This document shows positions 36,301 through 47,698 of a DNA stretch of 64,000 nucleotides, in pieces. Position numbers and translations under genes: made by a program. The number at the start of each line of letters is the position of its first letter. Within the stretch, counting starts at the first letter, position 1. The notes below the pieces were generated by a model that was not told the DNA's origin, searched no databases, and saw nothing but the letters and a program-made list of their open reading frames with translations. This DNA is from Gorsachius magnificus (Eukaryota > Chordata > Aves > Pelecaniformes > Ardeidae), in contig CM067081.1 of NCBI GenBank assembly GCA_034008185.1, positions 67,942,054 through 68,006,053 of the forward strand, written 5' to 3'.

Positions 36301-39300
36301 AAAGTTTAGTATTGCAAACTCCAGAGTTGTTGTGGAATTGTAGTATTTTCTCTTGAAATGGAGACAGGATGTGGACACAGGACAAGTTAGATGCTGAGCT
36401 TCAGGCTTCTGCTTCAAGTGTAATGTGTTCTCAGGGTAGATAATTCGTTCTGTTTGGCTGTAGCTGTGTGTGTTTTCTCCGTGTTGCGGCCATGAAAAGT
36501 GAGAAAAGTAGGAGGGGATGCAGAAAGAGCGATTAAGGAATCTGGTGCGCTTTGTAGTCTTAACGTGGCACCCAGCACAGCCTCAGCTGTAGCCACTGTG
36601 GCATGGTGCATCCTCTAACTGTGGGTTTTAGTAGGGGCGGTGCTGAAGTGCCCTTTTTACAGAACAGGTAGGGCCTGACAGCGTGTTCAGCACAACAAGG
36701 TGACCTGGGGCGGCCTGCACAGCAGTTACCTGTACTTGGATGGGCAGCAGCTTGTTTGTCTCTTCTACGAGTCTTCAGCAGGCTTGAGAGATACTCTAGT
36801 GGCCATCTCCCTCCTGCTGCCTTTCATGGGGGACCCGTCTGTCATGACAACTTGATCTTCATCCTGAAATTCATACTTGCCCTCAAAGGCCGTCAGACAA
36901 CCAGAGCTGTGTTTGGTTTTAGTATTTGGTCAAGTTCTCTGCAGTGCCCCTGGAGCAGCCTGCCAGTTTGATTGCACCAGTTGCTTTCCTTACTCTTTTT
37001 ACAGGTTTGAGTTGGAGCAGCACAGAGCTAGGTCCCTTTGATGTCTGTAATAAAGCATTTATGCAGAGGGAGCGTGGCCCATCTTTTTTGGTGTCGGCAA
37101 AAAGATGTCGCTGAGCACAGATAACATCACCGTTCATGCAGGCCCAAAGCCATGGGGACCTGGTTATAGAGCATATGGTTTTTCACCTTGCTGGCTCTGC
37201 TGGCGTGGGACTGTTTAGAAAACAGGGACACGCTGTTCCTCAAACTTCCACGCAATTAGGCAAGGCAGGATCCAGTGCAAAACAAGTTCTGATGCAGGAG
37301 TTGACGGCAAAGAGAAATGTGAAGCAGTTACCTGTGTGACAAACCTGAGTATAGAGGAGGGCAGTAATCAGAGCCATGTGGAAACAGTGGCATTTGAGCT
37401 CAAAGTGAGAACGGACCAGGAGGGATGGACAGGAAAATCTTATGGACTAGCTATTCAGGTATGTACTAAGTGAACCAGCAATGTTTTGGAGTTTACTCCT
37501 TTAGAAGCGTTTCAGCGAATTGAGATTGACAACATGAGTAAATAGTGGCTCAGCCCTGTTCAAGTTTGTTACTGGTCTCACAGTCGCTATTCTAAAACTA
37601 GATTTACTGTTCCATGGTGTCATGGCCTAAGGTGCTGCAATACCAAAGAGTCGTCTTGCTCAAGAGTTTTGTGCCTCAATTAAATAGAGATTTCAGTAGA
37701 AGAGGCAGTTTCTTCAGTGACTGCCAGCTCCAGTGTACTGGAGTTATAAAATTAAAAATAATGACGGCAGCATGAGAGAAAGTACCACTGACTCTTTCAT
37801 GTTATTTCTTATGCCAAAGGCTTGAACGTCAACCTTTAAATGTCTGGAGATGAAAATGAGGAAGTGCCTGCAACTTCCCCAGTTCCAGAATATCCTCCTG
37901 GTCAAAAAAGCTTAGCAGCAACTTGGACAATTTGTGGAAGGGAGCCAGGGACCTTTTCTCATTGTTGCATTTGGAAAGAAAATGGAAATTTCCATTATAA
38001 AGTAAGATAGGACTGAATAAAAGGAGAGGATGGGAGGTGGGGTGAAGTGTAGTTGAGAGGAGTGAATAAATAACAGAAAACTCCAGAAAAGGCAACAGTT
38101 AGGTGATGTGTAAAGAGGAGGGAAATTGTGAAGAGGGTAGAAGAGATTGTCTGGTAAACTTTGTTGTAAGCTGTGATAAATTCAGTTTGGAAAAACTTGT
38201 TTTGGTTTTCTAAAGAAAAGAAAATGGTCAGTTTAGGATTGCCACCAATTTTGGAAGTGACAAATTCCCTTTCCATTCTGAAAATGTGATTAGTGCAGTA
38301 TGTTCTTATTGTCCTAACGATGTTGTGCTGTGATCTGGTTTAAAAAAAAATAAATCTTTTTCTTTAGCTCGTATGATAAATTCAGAATTTTTTGCTTTCA
38401 AATTGAAATCTTCCTTTCCTCACACTGTCCCAAATCCCCCAAACAAAAAATAAACCCTAATTCCCAAAGACTTCTAGGTCTTTTGGAGTGTTGAGGTGTG
38501 GCTTGCTTTGGGGATTTTCAATTGACAAGTTGTTTGCTATTGCAGAGATACAGACCACTGAGCACCACTGTTGTATTTGTGTTTTGTTTTGATCTTTTAC
38601 AGGAATATAAAGTTTGTTGTAAGCTGTTGGGAAGTGTTTTGTGGTCAACACCGAATACGGTGTGGAGTATGTTTTGGGGTGATTTTTATATGGCTGCTAA
38701 TAGCGTGGGGAAACTGCAATTTATCCCCAAAGGGACCTTCCACTTCAATATCTGTAGAGCAGTGCAATTACTTCTCATGCGTAGGTAGCCTGTGGTCGTA
38801 TGCTATTCATTTGTCTCAAAGATGTAAAGCAGGATTCCTATTCAAGCTCTGTCCGTGGTCCCACCATGCTTCCTGATTGGAAATCTACCTATTCCCATGA
38901 CTTAATGTGAAGTACATATGCACAGTGCCTGCAAAAAAAGTTGTTCTGTGAGCAGCTGAGCTAGTAAACCTTTATTTCTCAGGGATTTGTGCCCTCTGCT
39001 CCTCAGCTAATCCCTCTTTCCTGTTTGTTTTTTTTTTTTTTTTTTCTGTATCCATGTCATCCTTTAGCAGCACTGCTAATTTACTTGTGCCCTCTGCTTC
39101 TAAGTTATTCCCTTTTTCTTCTAATTACAAGCTGAATCAGACACCGCTTGTTCTGCAGGTTTTAAGACTATTTGCATACTGACCATTTATGTGCTGATTA
39201 CAGGCTAAACAGAGCCAGTACCTGTTAGGTGAAATATTCGGCCTTAGCCTCAGTGGAGGCGTTTCTTTCTTTCTCTCCTGAATTCCTGATTTTCATGAAA

Positions 39301-40677
39301 CCTGTAGAAATTTAAAATGAGACTGGATTGCTTTGTCCAATGTGATTGGCATTGACTGTAGAGCAATGTGTTTGTGTGAGCCTCATTTCCATAAGAAACC
39401 AGGGTAAAAATGCTTTAGGAATAAATTAAGAGAACTTGCTTTGGATGCGTATTTTTAGGTTAGTTGTTAGTGTAATACATATTTAGACAGGAAAATTAAT
39501 GTTGAAATGACACAAAAACTTTGCGTGTTTTGAAACAGTATGTCGTCCAAGACCCCCAAAATTAAGTTGATAGCTTAGCATGATAATCATGTAACATCTG
39601 TTTAATTTGAACCTACATGAAAAAAGCCTGTGCATTTCACATAAATGTCCAAATATTCCGCTTCACCATAGAGATACCTCCCACATTTAAGTGAAAACGA
39701 CTTACAGAATATGGTTAGAATTGGTTTTCTGCTTATTGTAGTAGCTGATCTGGGTAAATTCTGTTGGAAATAGTGGAATCTAGCCAAATCATGAAAAATT
39801 ATTTGCATTTCAGATACTGCATTCCTGTGTTGTGGTTCTTTTTGTCATTGTTTGTTTTTTAAGGTCTTAACAAAAACAGTAATTTTGAGACATTTCCATC
39901 TTTGGGGTGAGGCAAACAATGGTTTGAATACAGAGGGCTCTCAACTACACCGACTGGAAAGAAAGTCACTGCTGTTTTTTTTAAGTGGTATTTTTGTTGT
40001 TATTAGGGCAGCAGATGAAATAATAGAATGGAAAAAATTATTTTCATAATGGATAAAATCTTTATGATCAGCAGCTTTTGTTTTTCTTGCAATTAGTGAA
40101 AGAAAAACAGCATTTAACAGACGAAAACAGAGCCTAGGCTTTAGGCTGCTGTTTTTCTGATTTTTTTTTTTTTTTTTGTCTTTGTCAAAACCAGCTAATT
40201 TGTTCTGAAATTTTATGATGAAGATGCAGTTTTGAAATGGCTTTATCTCAGTGCACTATTTCAAAGTACTTCTTGTTTTCAGTTTACACGTGTAATGTAA
40301 ACAAGAACACTTCAAATCTGGGAAGAAAAGACAACTGATAAAGCAAGTCACATTTATGAAACGAAACATAAACTTAGCTCTTCATCACCTGGGTTCTTTT
40401 TTTATCATTTGCTTGCAGATATTTTTACATAGATAGGAAGGCCTGTTGTTGAATGTAAGCTTTGCTTTTCAGGTTCTACTGATGTACAATGAATTGCAGA
40501 AGTTGGAGAGATCCATGTTTGGATTTCTTTATGAAGTAGTTAGTATCTATGCAGAAGATATGCTTTCTAAAATGGAGAGGGGGGAAAAAAGCACATGCGC
40601 TTATTTAGGCATGACAAAGGGTTGAAATTAACATTGACAGCTAACTATACAGATTTTTTTTTTTTCCTTTATTGCAG
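33371..40677 (+). other. Presumed CHAMP1 intron
   Basis: About 7 kb between the CpG island and the coding-exon acceptor at 40677. No conserved coding exon, recognised repeat or RNA gene seen. T runs occur near 39027-39046, 40159-40176 and just before the acceptor. An extra non-coding exon cannot be excluded. Confidence 0.65.
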
Positions 40678-40738
40678 GAACTGAAGCTTGCTCTTCAAAA
40701 GGTGCAGTGCTGTGAGAAGTCTTACTGACCATAGAAAA

Positions 40739-43376
40739 ATGGACATGTTGCAGATACTGCGTAAAACCACAGAGCACTTAGAGTGTGATCACTGCAGCTT
40801 CAGAGGAACGGACTATGAAAACATACAAATTCATATGGGTACCATACACCCAGAGTATTGTGATGAAATGGATGCTGCTGGTTTGGGTAAACTTATATTT
40901 TATCAGAAAAGTGCAAAACTGTTTCACTGCCACAAATGTTTCTTTACGAGCAAGATGTATTGCAACGTATATTATCACATCACAGCACAACATGCAGCAC
41001 CTGAGAAGTGGAACGAGGAACGGAAAGAACAGGTAGAAGGAGATTCAGATTCCTCCAAAAAAAGTGTTGCAGTGGAGCCACAGAAACCTACCCTTTCCCC
41101 TGAGTCGCGTAAACCTGCCCTTTCTCCCGAACTCCCCAAACCTGAACGTGTTTCTCCCAAGCTTCAGAAATCGTCAGCGTCCCCAGAGCCCCAGAAGTCG
41201 GCTCAGGTGACTTCCTCAGAGCCGGAGAAGTCACCGGTTCCCCCCAAAACCCCTCAGCTGTATCCCCAGACTCAGAAAAGCTGTCCCCTGCTGTGTCCCC
41301 CGACGCACAGAAGCTGTCCCCTGCTGTGTCCCCTGACTCACAGAAACCATCTCCTGCTGTGTCCCCCGACCCCCAGAAGCCGCCGCGGCTGATCTCCAGA
41401 GCCCCGTCGGCATTCCCCGGCACTGTCTCCAGAGCCCCGTCGGCATTCCCCGGCACTGTCTCCAGAGCTCCGGCGCCATTCCCCCGCGGTATCCCACCCC
41501 GGCCTTTCCAGAGCCTCGCAGATACTCCCCAGCTGTGTCTCCAGAGCCAAAGAAACCTACTCCAGCGGTATCCCCCGAACCGCGAAGGTATGCCCCAGCT
41601 GGGTCTCCTGAGCCCCGGAGGCATCCTTCTCAGATGCGTAGGCCCGCTTCTGCTGCTTCTCCTGAAACCCGGAGGCCTGCTCCTGCAGTTTCGCCAGAGT
41701 CCTGGAGGCCTGGGCCGACTGTTTCCCCTGAGCCCTGGAGATCGACACCTCACGAGGTGCAGAAGTCTTCCATGGTTTCTCCCTGGGCTCCAAAGACTGC
41801 CATGTCGGTGTCTGTAGAATCCCGGAGGTCTGGCCCTGAGTCCCGAAGGCCTGGCCCCGTTGTGTCGCCAGAGCCTAGGAGGCTTGTTTCTGACTCGTGG
41901 AAATCTACGTCCTTTTCTGAATCCCAGAAGTCTACCTTATTTCTTCTGAGCCGTGGAAATCCATCCTGTTTTCGTGGAAGCCTTCTTTCTTTCCTGAGGT
42001 CCGTAAGCCTGGCGCTTCGGTATCTCCTGAATCTTGGAAGCTCTCCGAGTCCCGGAAATCTATGTTTTTTTCTGAAACTCAGAAATCCGCCTCTGCTGCT
42101 TCCTCTAGGTTAACGGGTTTTCCCAACCGGAAAATTCCCTCTAATCCTACTATTTCTACTGATGTCCAGAAACGTGGTATCTTTTCTGAGCCCCAGAATC
42201 AGGTGTCTACTTCTGCTGTTTCTACTGAAGGCCAAAAACATGCCCTATGTTCTGAAGCCCAGAAATCGGCTCTTGTTTCTTCTGAAGTCCAGAAGCATGC
42301 CCTATTTTCTGAAGCCCAGAAACTTGTTCCCATTTCCTCAGAAGTTCAGGAGCCTACTTCCTTTCCAGAGTCCCAGAAATCTGCTTCTCCTGAAATTCAG
42401 AAACATGGCTTTTTCCCAAAACTCCCTCTGTTTGACCCCCAAACAAGCTCTTTTTACTGACTCCCAGAAATCTGCTGTTTCCCCCGATGTTCAAAAGCAT
42501 GCTGTATTTTCTGAGATGCAGAAACCTGCTGCTGCTTTATCTTCTGATGTCCAGAGACATCCTGAAACTACTGTATCTTCTGAACTCCAGAAGAACATCC
42601 TGTTTTCCGAGCCTCACAAGCCTGCTCCAGGTTTTTCGTCTGAGCCCCAGACACCGAGCGAGTCTGGTGAGAGTGACTTTCTTTCTCACAGTTTAGATGA
42701 TCAGAAACCACTGGATGATTTATTCTCACAGGATGAACAATCAATATTAGCCAAAGAATCACCAGAAGACGTGTTGTATTTGTGCCCAAAAAAGAAGCCC
42801 AAGAAGGAAAGCCAGGAGAACTCAGATTCTGAACTAAATAGCAGCGAGTGTGGAAAAACAGAGGTGGACTCGATGGAGATAAAGGAGCAAGAATCCAACA
42901 GTGACCAAGAGCAATATGATATGGAGTCATCTGATTATGGCAAAGAGAGCAAAATAGATGCAACTACTCCCATGCAGCCACAGTGTGTGCTGCAGTTTAC
43001 TGAAGAGAAAGAGGCTTTCATCTCTGAGGAAGAAATAGCAAAATACATGAAGCGTGGCAAGGGAAAGTATTATTGCAAGATCTGTTGCTGTCGTGCAATG
43101 AAAAAAGGTGCTGTCTTGCACCATTTAGTTAACAAGCATAATGTTCAAAGCCCGTACAAATGCAAAATATGTGGCAAAGCTTTCCTCTTGGAGTCTCTTC
43201 TTAAAAACCACGTTGCTGCTCATGGTCAAAGTTTGTTGAAGTGTCCACGTTGTAATTTTGAATCAAATTTCCCCCGAGGCTTTAAGAAACATTTAACCCA
43301 TTGCCAAAGCCGTCATAGTGATGATACACCTAAAAAACACTTGGACAGCCTTGAGCCACTCGAAGAACAGATTTAA
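40739..43376 (+). CDS. CHAMP1: CHAMP1 (chromosome alignment-maintaining phosphoprotein 1), single coding exon with five frame breaks in the repeat region
   Basis: CHAMP1 is a zinc-finger protein needed for kinetochore-microtubule attachment. It binds REV7/MAD2L2 and acts with POGZ/HP1 in heterochromatin. The acceptor attgcag ends at 40677; ATG at 40739 has A at -3 and G at +4. The start MDMLQILRKTTEHLECDHC aligns without gaps to the mammalian N-terminus, so I prefer it to earlier non-ATG openings. N-terminal C2H2-type fingers: ECDHCSFRG...HMGTIH and FHCHKCFFTSK...HITAQH. Then a Ser-Pro-Glu/FPE-type repeat half, an acidic segment, and three C-terminal C2H2 fingers (YYCKICCCRA, YKCKICGKAF, LKCPRCNFES), ending PLEEQI and TAA at 43374-43376. 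Expected length about 878 residues (human 812). Frame breaks: about 41240-41245, 41377-41392, 41493-41495, 41940-41942 and 42436-42440. Confidence 0.96.
41245..41376 (+). repeat. CHAMP1: 33-nt coding tandem repeat in CHAMP1, block A (four units)
   Basis: Units begin at about 41245, 41278, 41311 and 41344. Each encodes eleven residues of the pattern K-x-S-P-A-V-S-P-D-x-Q. Units two and three differ by only a few bases. Part of the Ser-Pro repeat half of CHAMP1. Confidence 0.9.
41393..41491 (+). repeat. CHAMP1: 33-nt coding tandem repeat in CHAMP1, block B (three units)
   Basis: Units at 41393-41425, 41426-41458 and 41459-41491. The first two are identical and encode SPEPRRHSPAL; the third reads SPELRRHSPAV. 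Block B is in a different frame from block A, with 16 nt between them. Confidence 0.92.
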
Positions 43377-44165
43377 CCTGTTTTTTTTCCTTGTGCTAGA
43401 AAAGCTGAATCTACAGAAGTGTTCAAAAGTGTTGCTGTATGTTAACTGAGTAGCTTAGCTGATCTGACAAGTCAGAAGATGCATGGTTTATTGTACTATG
43501 TTTAACTTGTCTTATAGCTGTATTACTGAAATGATTTACTTTTGAAAGTAATTTTAAATACGTGTTCATGTCTTTGTATTACCCATCAGTAGAGTCATAT
43601 TTTATTTTTCAGATGTACTATGTTTTTGAAACCAAAATGGATACAAATTAGTTTTGTAAAGATTTGTAAAACGTACAGGCAATTAAGGACTGGAGTGGCA
43701 AGCGATCCATATATTCCTGTGAAGACCGAACTTGTTTTTCCACATTTGTTAAATGTCGTATTTTTCAAGATGTTTTTATCAAATTCTCAAAATTAAAATT
43801 CTCACCAAATTCAACGTGAATGAGCCAGGCATGAGAAACTACCAATTCTTTTTGGAATAATTCTGCCCTGAGGTTGCAATTGAGTGCATAGTCATTTGTT
43901 GGAATTTATTGCACTCAATTCTCTGATTTACTTGTCTCAGATTTAGAAGCATCAAGGTACTTATTTTGTGATTCTGTATTTTGGCCATGTTTTAAGCATG
44001 TACTAATATACATTAAATCGATGGATTAACATCAGACTATGTATAGCTCAACACTTTCTCTTGATGATTCAGATGTTTGTAATGTCAGAAACCCCCTAAA
44101 TTTCTTGTATTTGGTGAAATGTTATGCTTTAATATTTTAACAATAAAAAGAAACCCAACCTGGCA
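43377..44165 (+). other. CHAMP1: CHAMP1 3' UTR and poly(A) signal
   Basis: AT-rich sequence after the stop. A canonical AATAAA at 44142-44147 lies about 770 nt after the stop and is followed by a T-rich downstream element (44175-44208), a good cleavage-site context. Cleavage point inferred. Confidence 0.7.
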
Positions 44166-46142
44166 TTGGCTATTTTCCTTTTTTTTTTCTTTTTTTTTTT
44201 CTTTTTTAAGTATCTTTGGCAACAGGAGATGCAAAATTATCCTGGAGTTCTGCTCTGAATACTTCAACTTTTCAGTCGTCCATCTATGAAAGCAAGGTTA
44301 GTCTAAATTTCCAGTCTGCTTCAGAAAAACACATCAGATGTGAATGAGGGAAAACATGGAAAACGGGAATTTGTGCACTGTTACTTAGCATGCTTGCTTT
44401 TGTGCCATTTGCATGTTAACTGTTCAAAAACCATAAGGACTTTATAATTCAGCAGGAGTATAGGTTTTAAGTGTCGGTAGCTCAAGGAAAGTTTCATTCT
44501 CCTCAAGCTAAATTATGCCTAGGCTTAAGCTGTTGTAAATACTGGCTTAGAATATGAGGGTGATAGTGTTAAGTAAATAATGATAAAAAAAATCTCAAGG
44601 TGTAAGCTCCTACAGAAGAGCTTCAGATTGATTTGATTGAAGCCTGTGTCTGGCATCTTCTGTGTTTCAAGAGGATTTCTGGAAGGAAGGGACAAAGCAT
44701 TTAACGCTCTACACTGAGGTGACTTCTCAGTGCTGCCTATGAAGAGCAAGCTTTCTTGCAGGGTCCTCTCACACAGGACCAACCCCACTCTGTGCCCCTA
44801 AGTCAAGTGCCCTTCTTCTATGGGGTCCAGACTAGAACTCTCAGAGTAATTTTTTTTCATTCGGGGTGACTAGGTAAATCTGAAAGAGAGCACTTGACTA
44901 TCATTAAGGCTCTGCTAGCGTAGCCTTACTTCGTAGAAAAGCTGCTTTTCTCCTCTGCTACCATTTCATCACTCTTGGCAAGGCTGTTTGCTTAAAAAGA
45001 TGCCTTACACTGTTTGAATAAAAGGAAGAAATCAAGGAAGGATTTGTTTGAGTTGGAAGTGGTGTCACCTTTGCAGTTCGATGTCTCACTGCTGACAGAT
45101 ACTTGTTTCTCACTGCTGTGTACCCGTTAACTTCTTCGTTTTCTGGGAATCCATCATCAAGGCTTGATGCTGTTTCTCTGCATATTTTTTTTTGCTGGCT
45201 ACTCGATTCTTCAGTCTTGATTTACACTTGTCAAAGTGTACTTTATAACTCTTGGAGATGAACTTTGCAAGTCCCCTTGACGTTAGGGCATTGAATCTCT
45301 TTAAATCCAGATACAGGGGGTGCTTTCCAGTTTCTCTTAGTACAGAATTTTGTAAAAGCCTTGTGGAAGTTGAAGGACATTTATGGTGTGTATTTTTTTG
45401 GTCCGGAGTAAGTATTCTTCCACTGTTCCCTTACAGAGTACTAGTTCAAGATCCTTAAGATGCGTAGGAGGACCTGCTGGAATCTGAAATGATTCAACAA
45501 ATTTCTCTAAGGAACCGTAGGACACCAATAGACAGCTCAGGTTGGGGATTTATTGTTTCCCTGTTGGATGACCCATTACAGATGCTGAGGGGAAGGATGA
45601 ATGCTCTTGAGTACAAACAGCGATTGTTCTTTCTTGACATAACAAAGAAATGCAAGCGAAGCACTTCCAAGATTTACCAGTGAAAGAATTTGCTTGAAAT
45701 ATGCCTAATGGTATAATTTAGTTCTTGGATACTCTGTGAAATAACTTCAGTTGGAATTGTTACTAATTCCGTTTCACCTGTTAGAGTACGAAGCCAATAC
45801 AGAGCTCTGCAGTTTCCAGAAACTGCGCTGTGTATTGGGTCACTGGGGCATTTTATCAAAGCCCTCCGTGTGGCATGCAGCCATCTTACTCATTCCTGTT
45901 CTTTAGCCCAGGGACACTTTGGGGTCAGTACTGCGTAGTTCCAACTTCAGGTTTCCTTTGGAGGTGGTTTGGTTGGGAAACATGTTCGGCTCTGGAGACA
46001 GTAACTGGGGCAAACACAAAGTTTACTTATAGTACAGGTGTTGCGGGTAAGTGCAGTTCCTTCTTTCCCTGATCCCCGTGGGCTGCTCCTGCCTGAGAAA
46101 AAAGTAATTGCATACCTTAGATATAAAGATGACAAGTACTTC

Positions 46143-46166
46143 TTTTTTTTTTTTTTTTTTTTTTTT
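46143..46166. repeat. Poly(T) tract, 24 nt
   Basis: An uninterrupted T run in intergenic sequence, followed by a pyrimidine-rich stretch. No flanking duplication recognised. Confidence 0.9.
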
Positions 46167-47205
46167 CTTCTTTTCCCTTTCTCCAAAAGGCTATTTATGG
46201 CCTATGCTGAGAATTGTGGTAGACAAATTCCAAATACAGTCTATACAGGGAGTGCAGTAGTTCATAGGTGATGCATACAGCTATGAAGTCATTACCTTGG
46301 TAGATAACAGCTGAGAAGCCCCTTTGGAACCAGTGTATTAGAGTGTAGAGCAAGTGTAGAGCTCCAGTTAGAGTGGGGCTGGAAAGAGATCTCATTTAAG
46401 TAACAGAGATGAGTAAAACTGAACTTGGAGTTTTTATGGATTTTTGTAAGTTGCCTTAGATTTTTTTTATCATGCTTAAGAATAATCTTGGAATTGGACA
46501 AAGTATGTTGTATATACCTAAAATTCCTTTCCTTCTCTTTGTATATCAGCATAATTTGTGCTTAATCTCACAAAATTTTAGTAGCAGAAAGTCTTGTAGA
46601 AAACATAATTATTGAAGGTTTGCCTATGGAGTCATCGTTTTGCACTTCGGAGGGTTTTCTTTATCGTGACTGTTTAGTGATGTAGAAGAGCTCACTCGTA
46701 TCTTACTAACGTGAGTGCACTGAGGTCACCACAACCGTTGCTATGCTCATATTTATGTATTTTTAAAAGGAGAAGAGAAGAGGGAAGAAGTTGAACTGTT
46801 TCCTACCCAGCTGCTGTTATGGCCTGTTCTGAAGAAACTTTCATTTAAGTAAGTTTTGATCAAATAATTGCATTTCTGAAGTATAGGCAGATAAGAACAT
46901 TTTTGTTGCTTACTTTCCACGGGGAATGAGAAAGGTTGCTCAAGAAAGTATCAGATCTAGATAAATCAATTTAAAACTTTGAGAGTGCAGAATTCAGGAA
47001 AGTGAGTATGAAACTGAAAAGTAAATAGTTGAAGGTGTAAGGTTCCACCTGAATTCTGACATTTCTGTGTATGCTTTATAACAGACTTCAAAAGCATGAT
47101 TATATACTTCTAAGGTATGGAAGATATATGAACCTTTCACAGTATATGTATAATACTTTGCATTTTCTTTCCTGTACGTTTATATGACTTAGTTTAACAC
47201 ATATT

Positions 47206-47257
47206 AAAAAAAAACAACAAACAAACAAACCACAAAACCAAAACAACAACAAACCCC
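47206..47257. repeat. A-rich (CAA/CAAA)n simple repeat
   Basis: A run of A followed by irregular CAA and CAAA units. Confidence 0.9.
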
Positions 47258-47639
47258 AGTTTCTAAGGGATTTACTGGACAAGAGGGCAGTAAAAAATTT
47301 GCTTTTTAACTAACAGCATTACCTAGCCAGGGTTTCCACATGGGTGTTGATCGGTTATCACAAACATAAGCATTCTATGTATAATTAACACTGAAAAATG
47401 ATATATAAAATACCTTATTTTTCAGTGTTATTTTGTAAAACTTCAGGGACTTGAGAAGGAGTTAACTGCTTACCAGATATATGTAAATAACCTGAATGCA
47501 TATTATTTTGTACATCCTGTGGCTGCAGTTCAGTGTAGAGAGTGAACTAAAGGCCAATAGAAGTAATTTACTCACGACAGCACAGCAGTCTGTGAAGATG
47601 TGTTTTCTCTGCTTTCCAAGTCTCAGAAAACATTATTTA

Positions 47640-47698
47640 GAATCATAGAATCGTTTAGGTTGGAAAAGACCTTTAAGATCATCAAGTCCAACTGTTCT
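47640..47698 (-). mobile_element. CR1 3' tail fragment, minus orientation
   Basis: agaatcatagaatcgtttag, then gttggaaaagacctttaaga, then tcatcaagtccaactg: the reverse complement of the terminal CR1 sequence. Only the last ~60 bp are present. Confidence 0.9.

Larger units (their letters stand above)
44166..47639. other. Intergenic sequence downstream of CHAMP1
   Basis: No conserved exon or recognised element. Contains T24 (46143-46166) and an A/CAA-rich stretch (47206-47257). Open frames are short and unremarkable. Confidence 0.65.

Noticed and set aside
40688..40738. Earlier in-frame opening of the CHAMP1 frame
   Set aside because: No ATG there. The ATG at 40739 has a strong context and aligns residue for residue with the mammalian start.
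41088..42113. Long open frames opposite to and out of frame with CHAMP1, including a 221-codon minus-strand frame
   Set aside because: They are shadows of the Ser-Pro repeat. The conserved SPE-type pattern and zinc fingers fix the coding strand, and frame breaks explain the frame changes.
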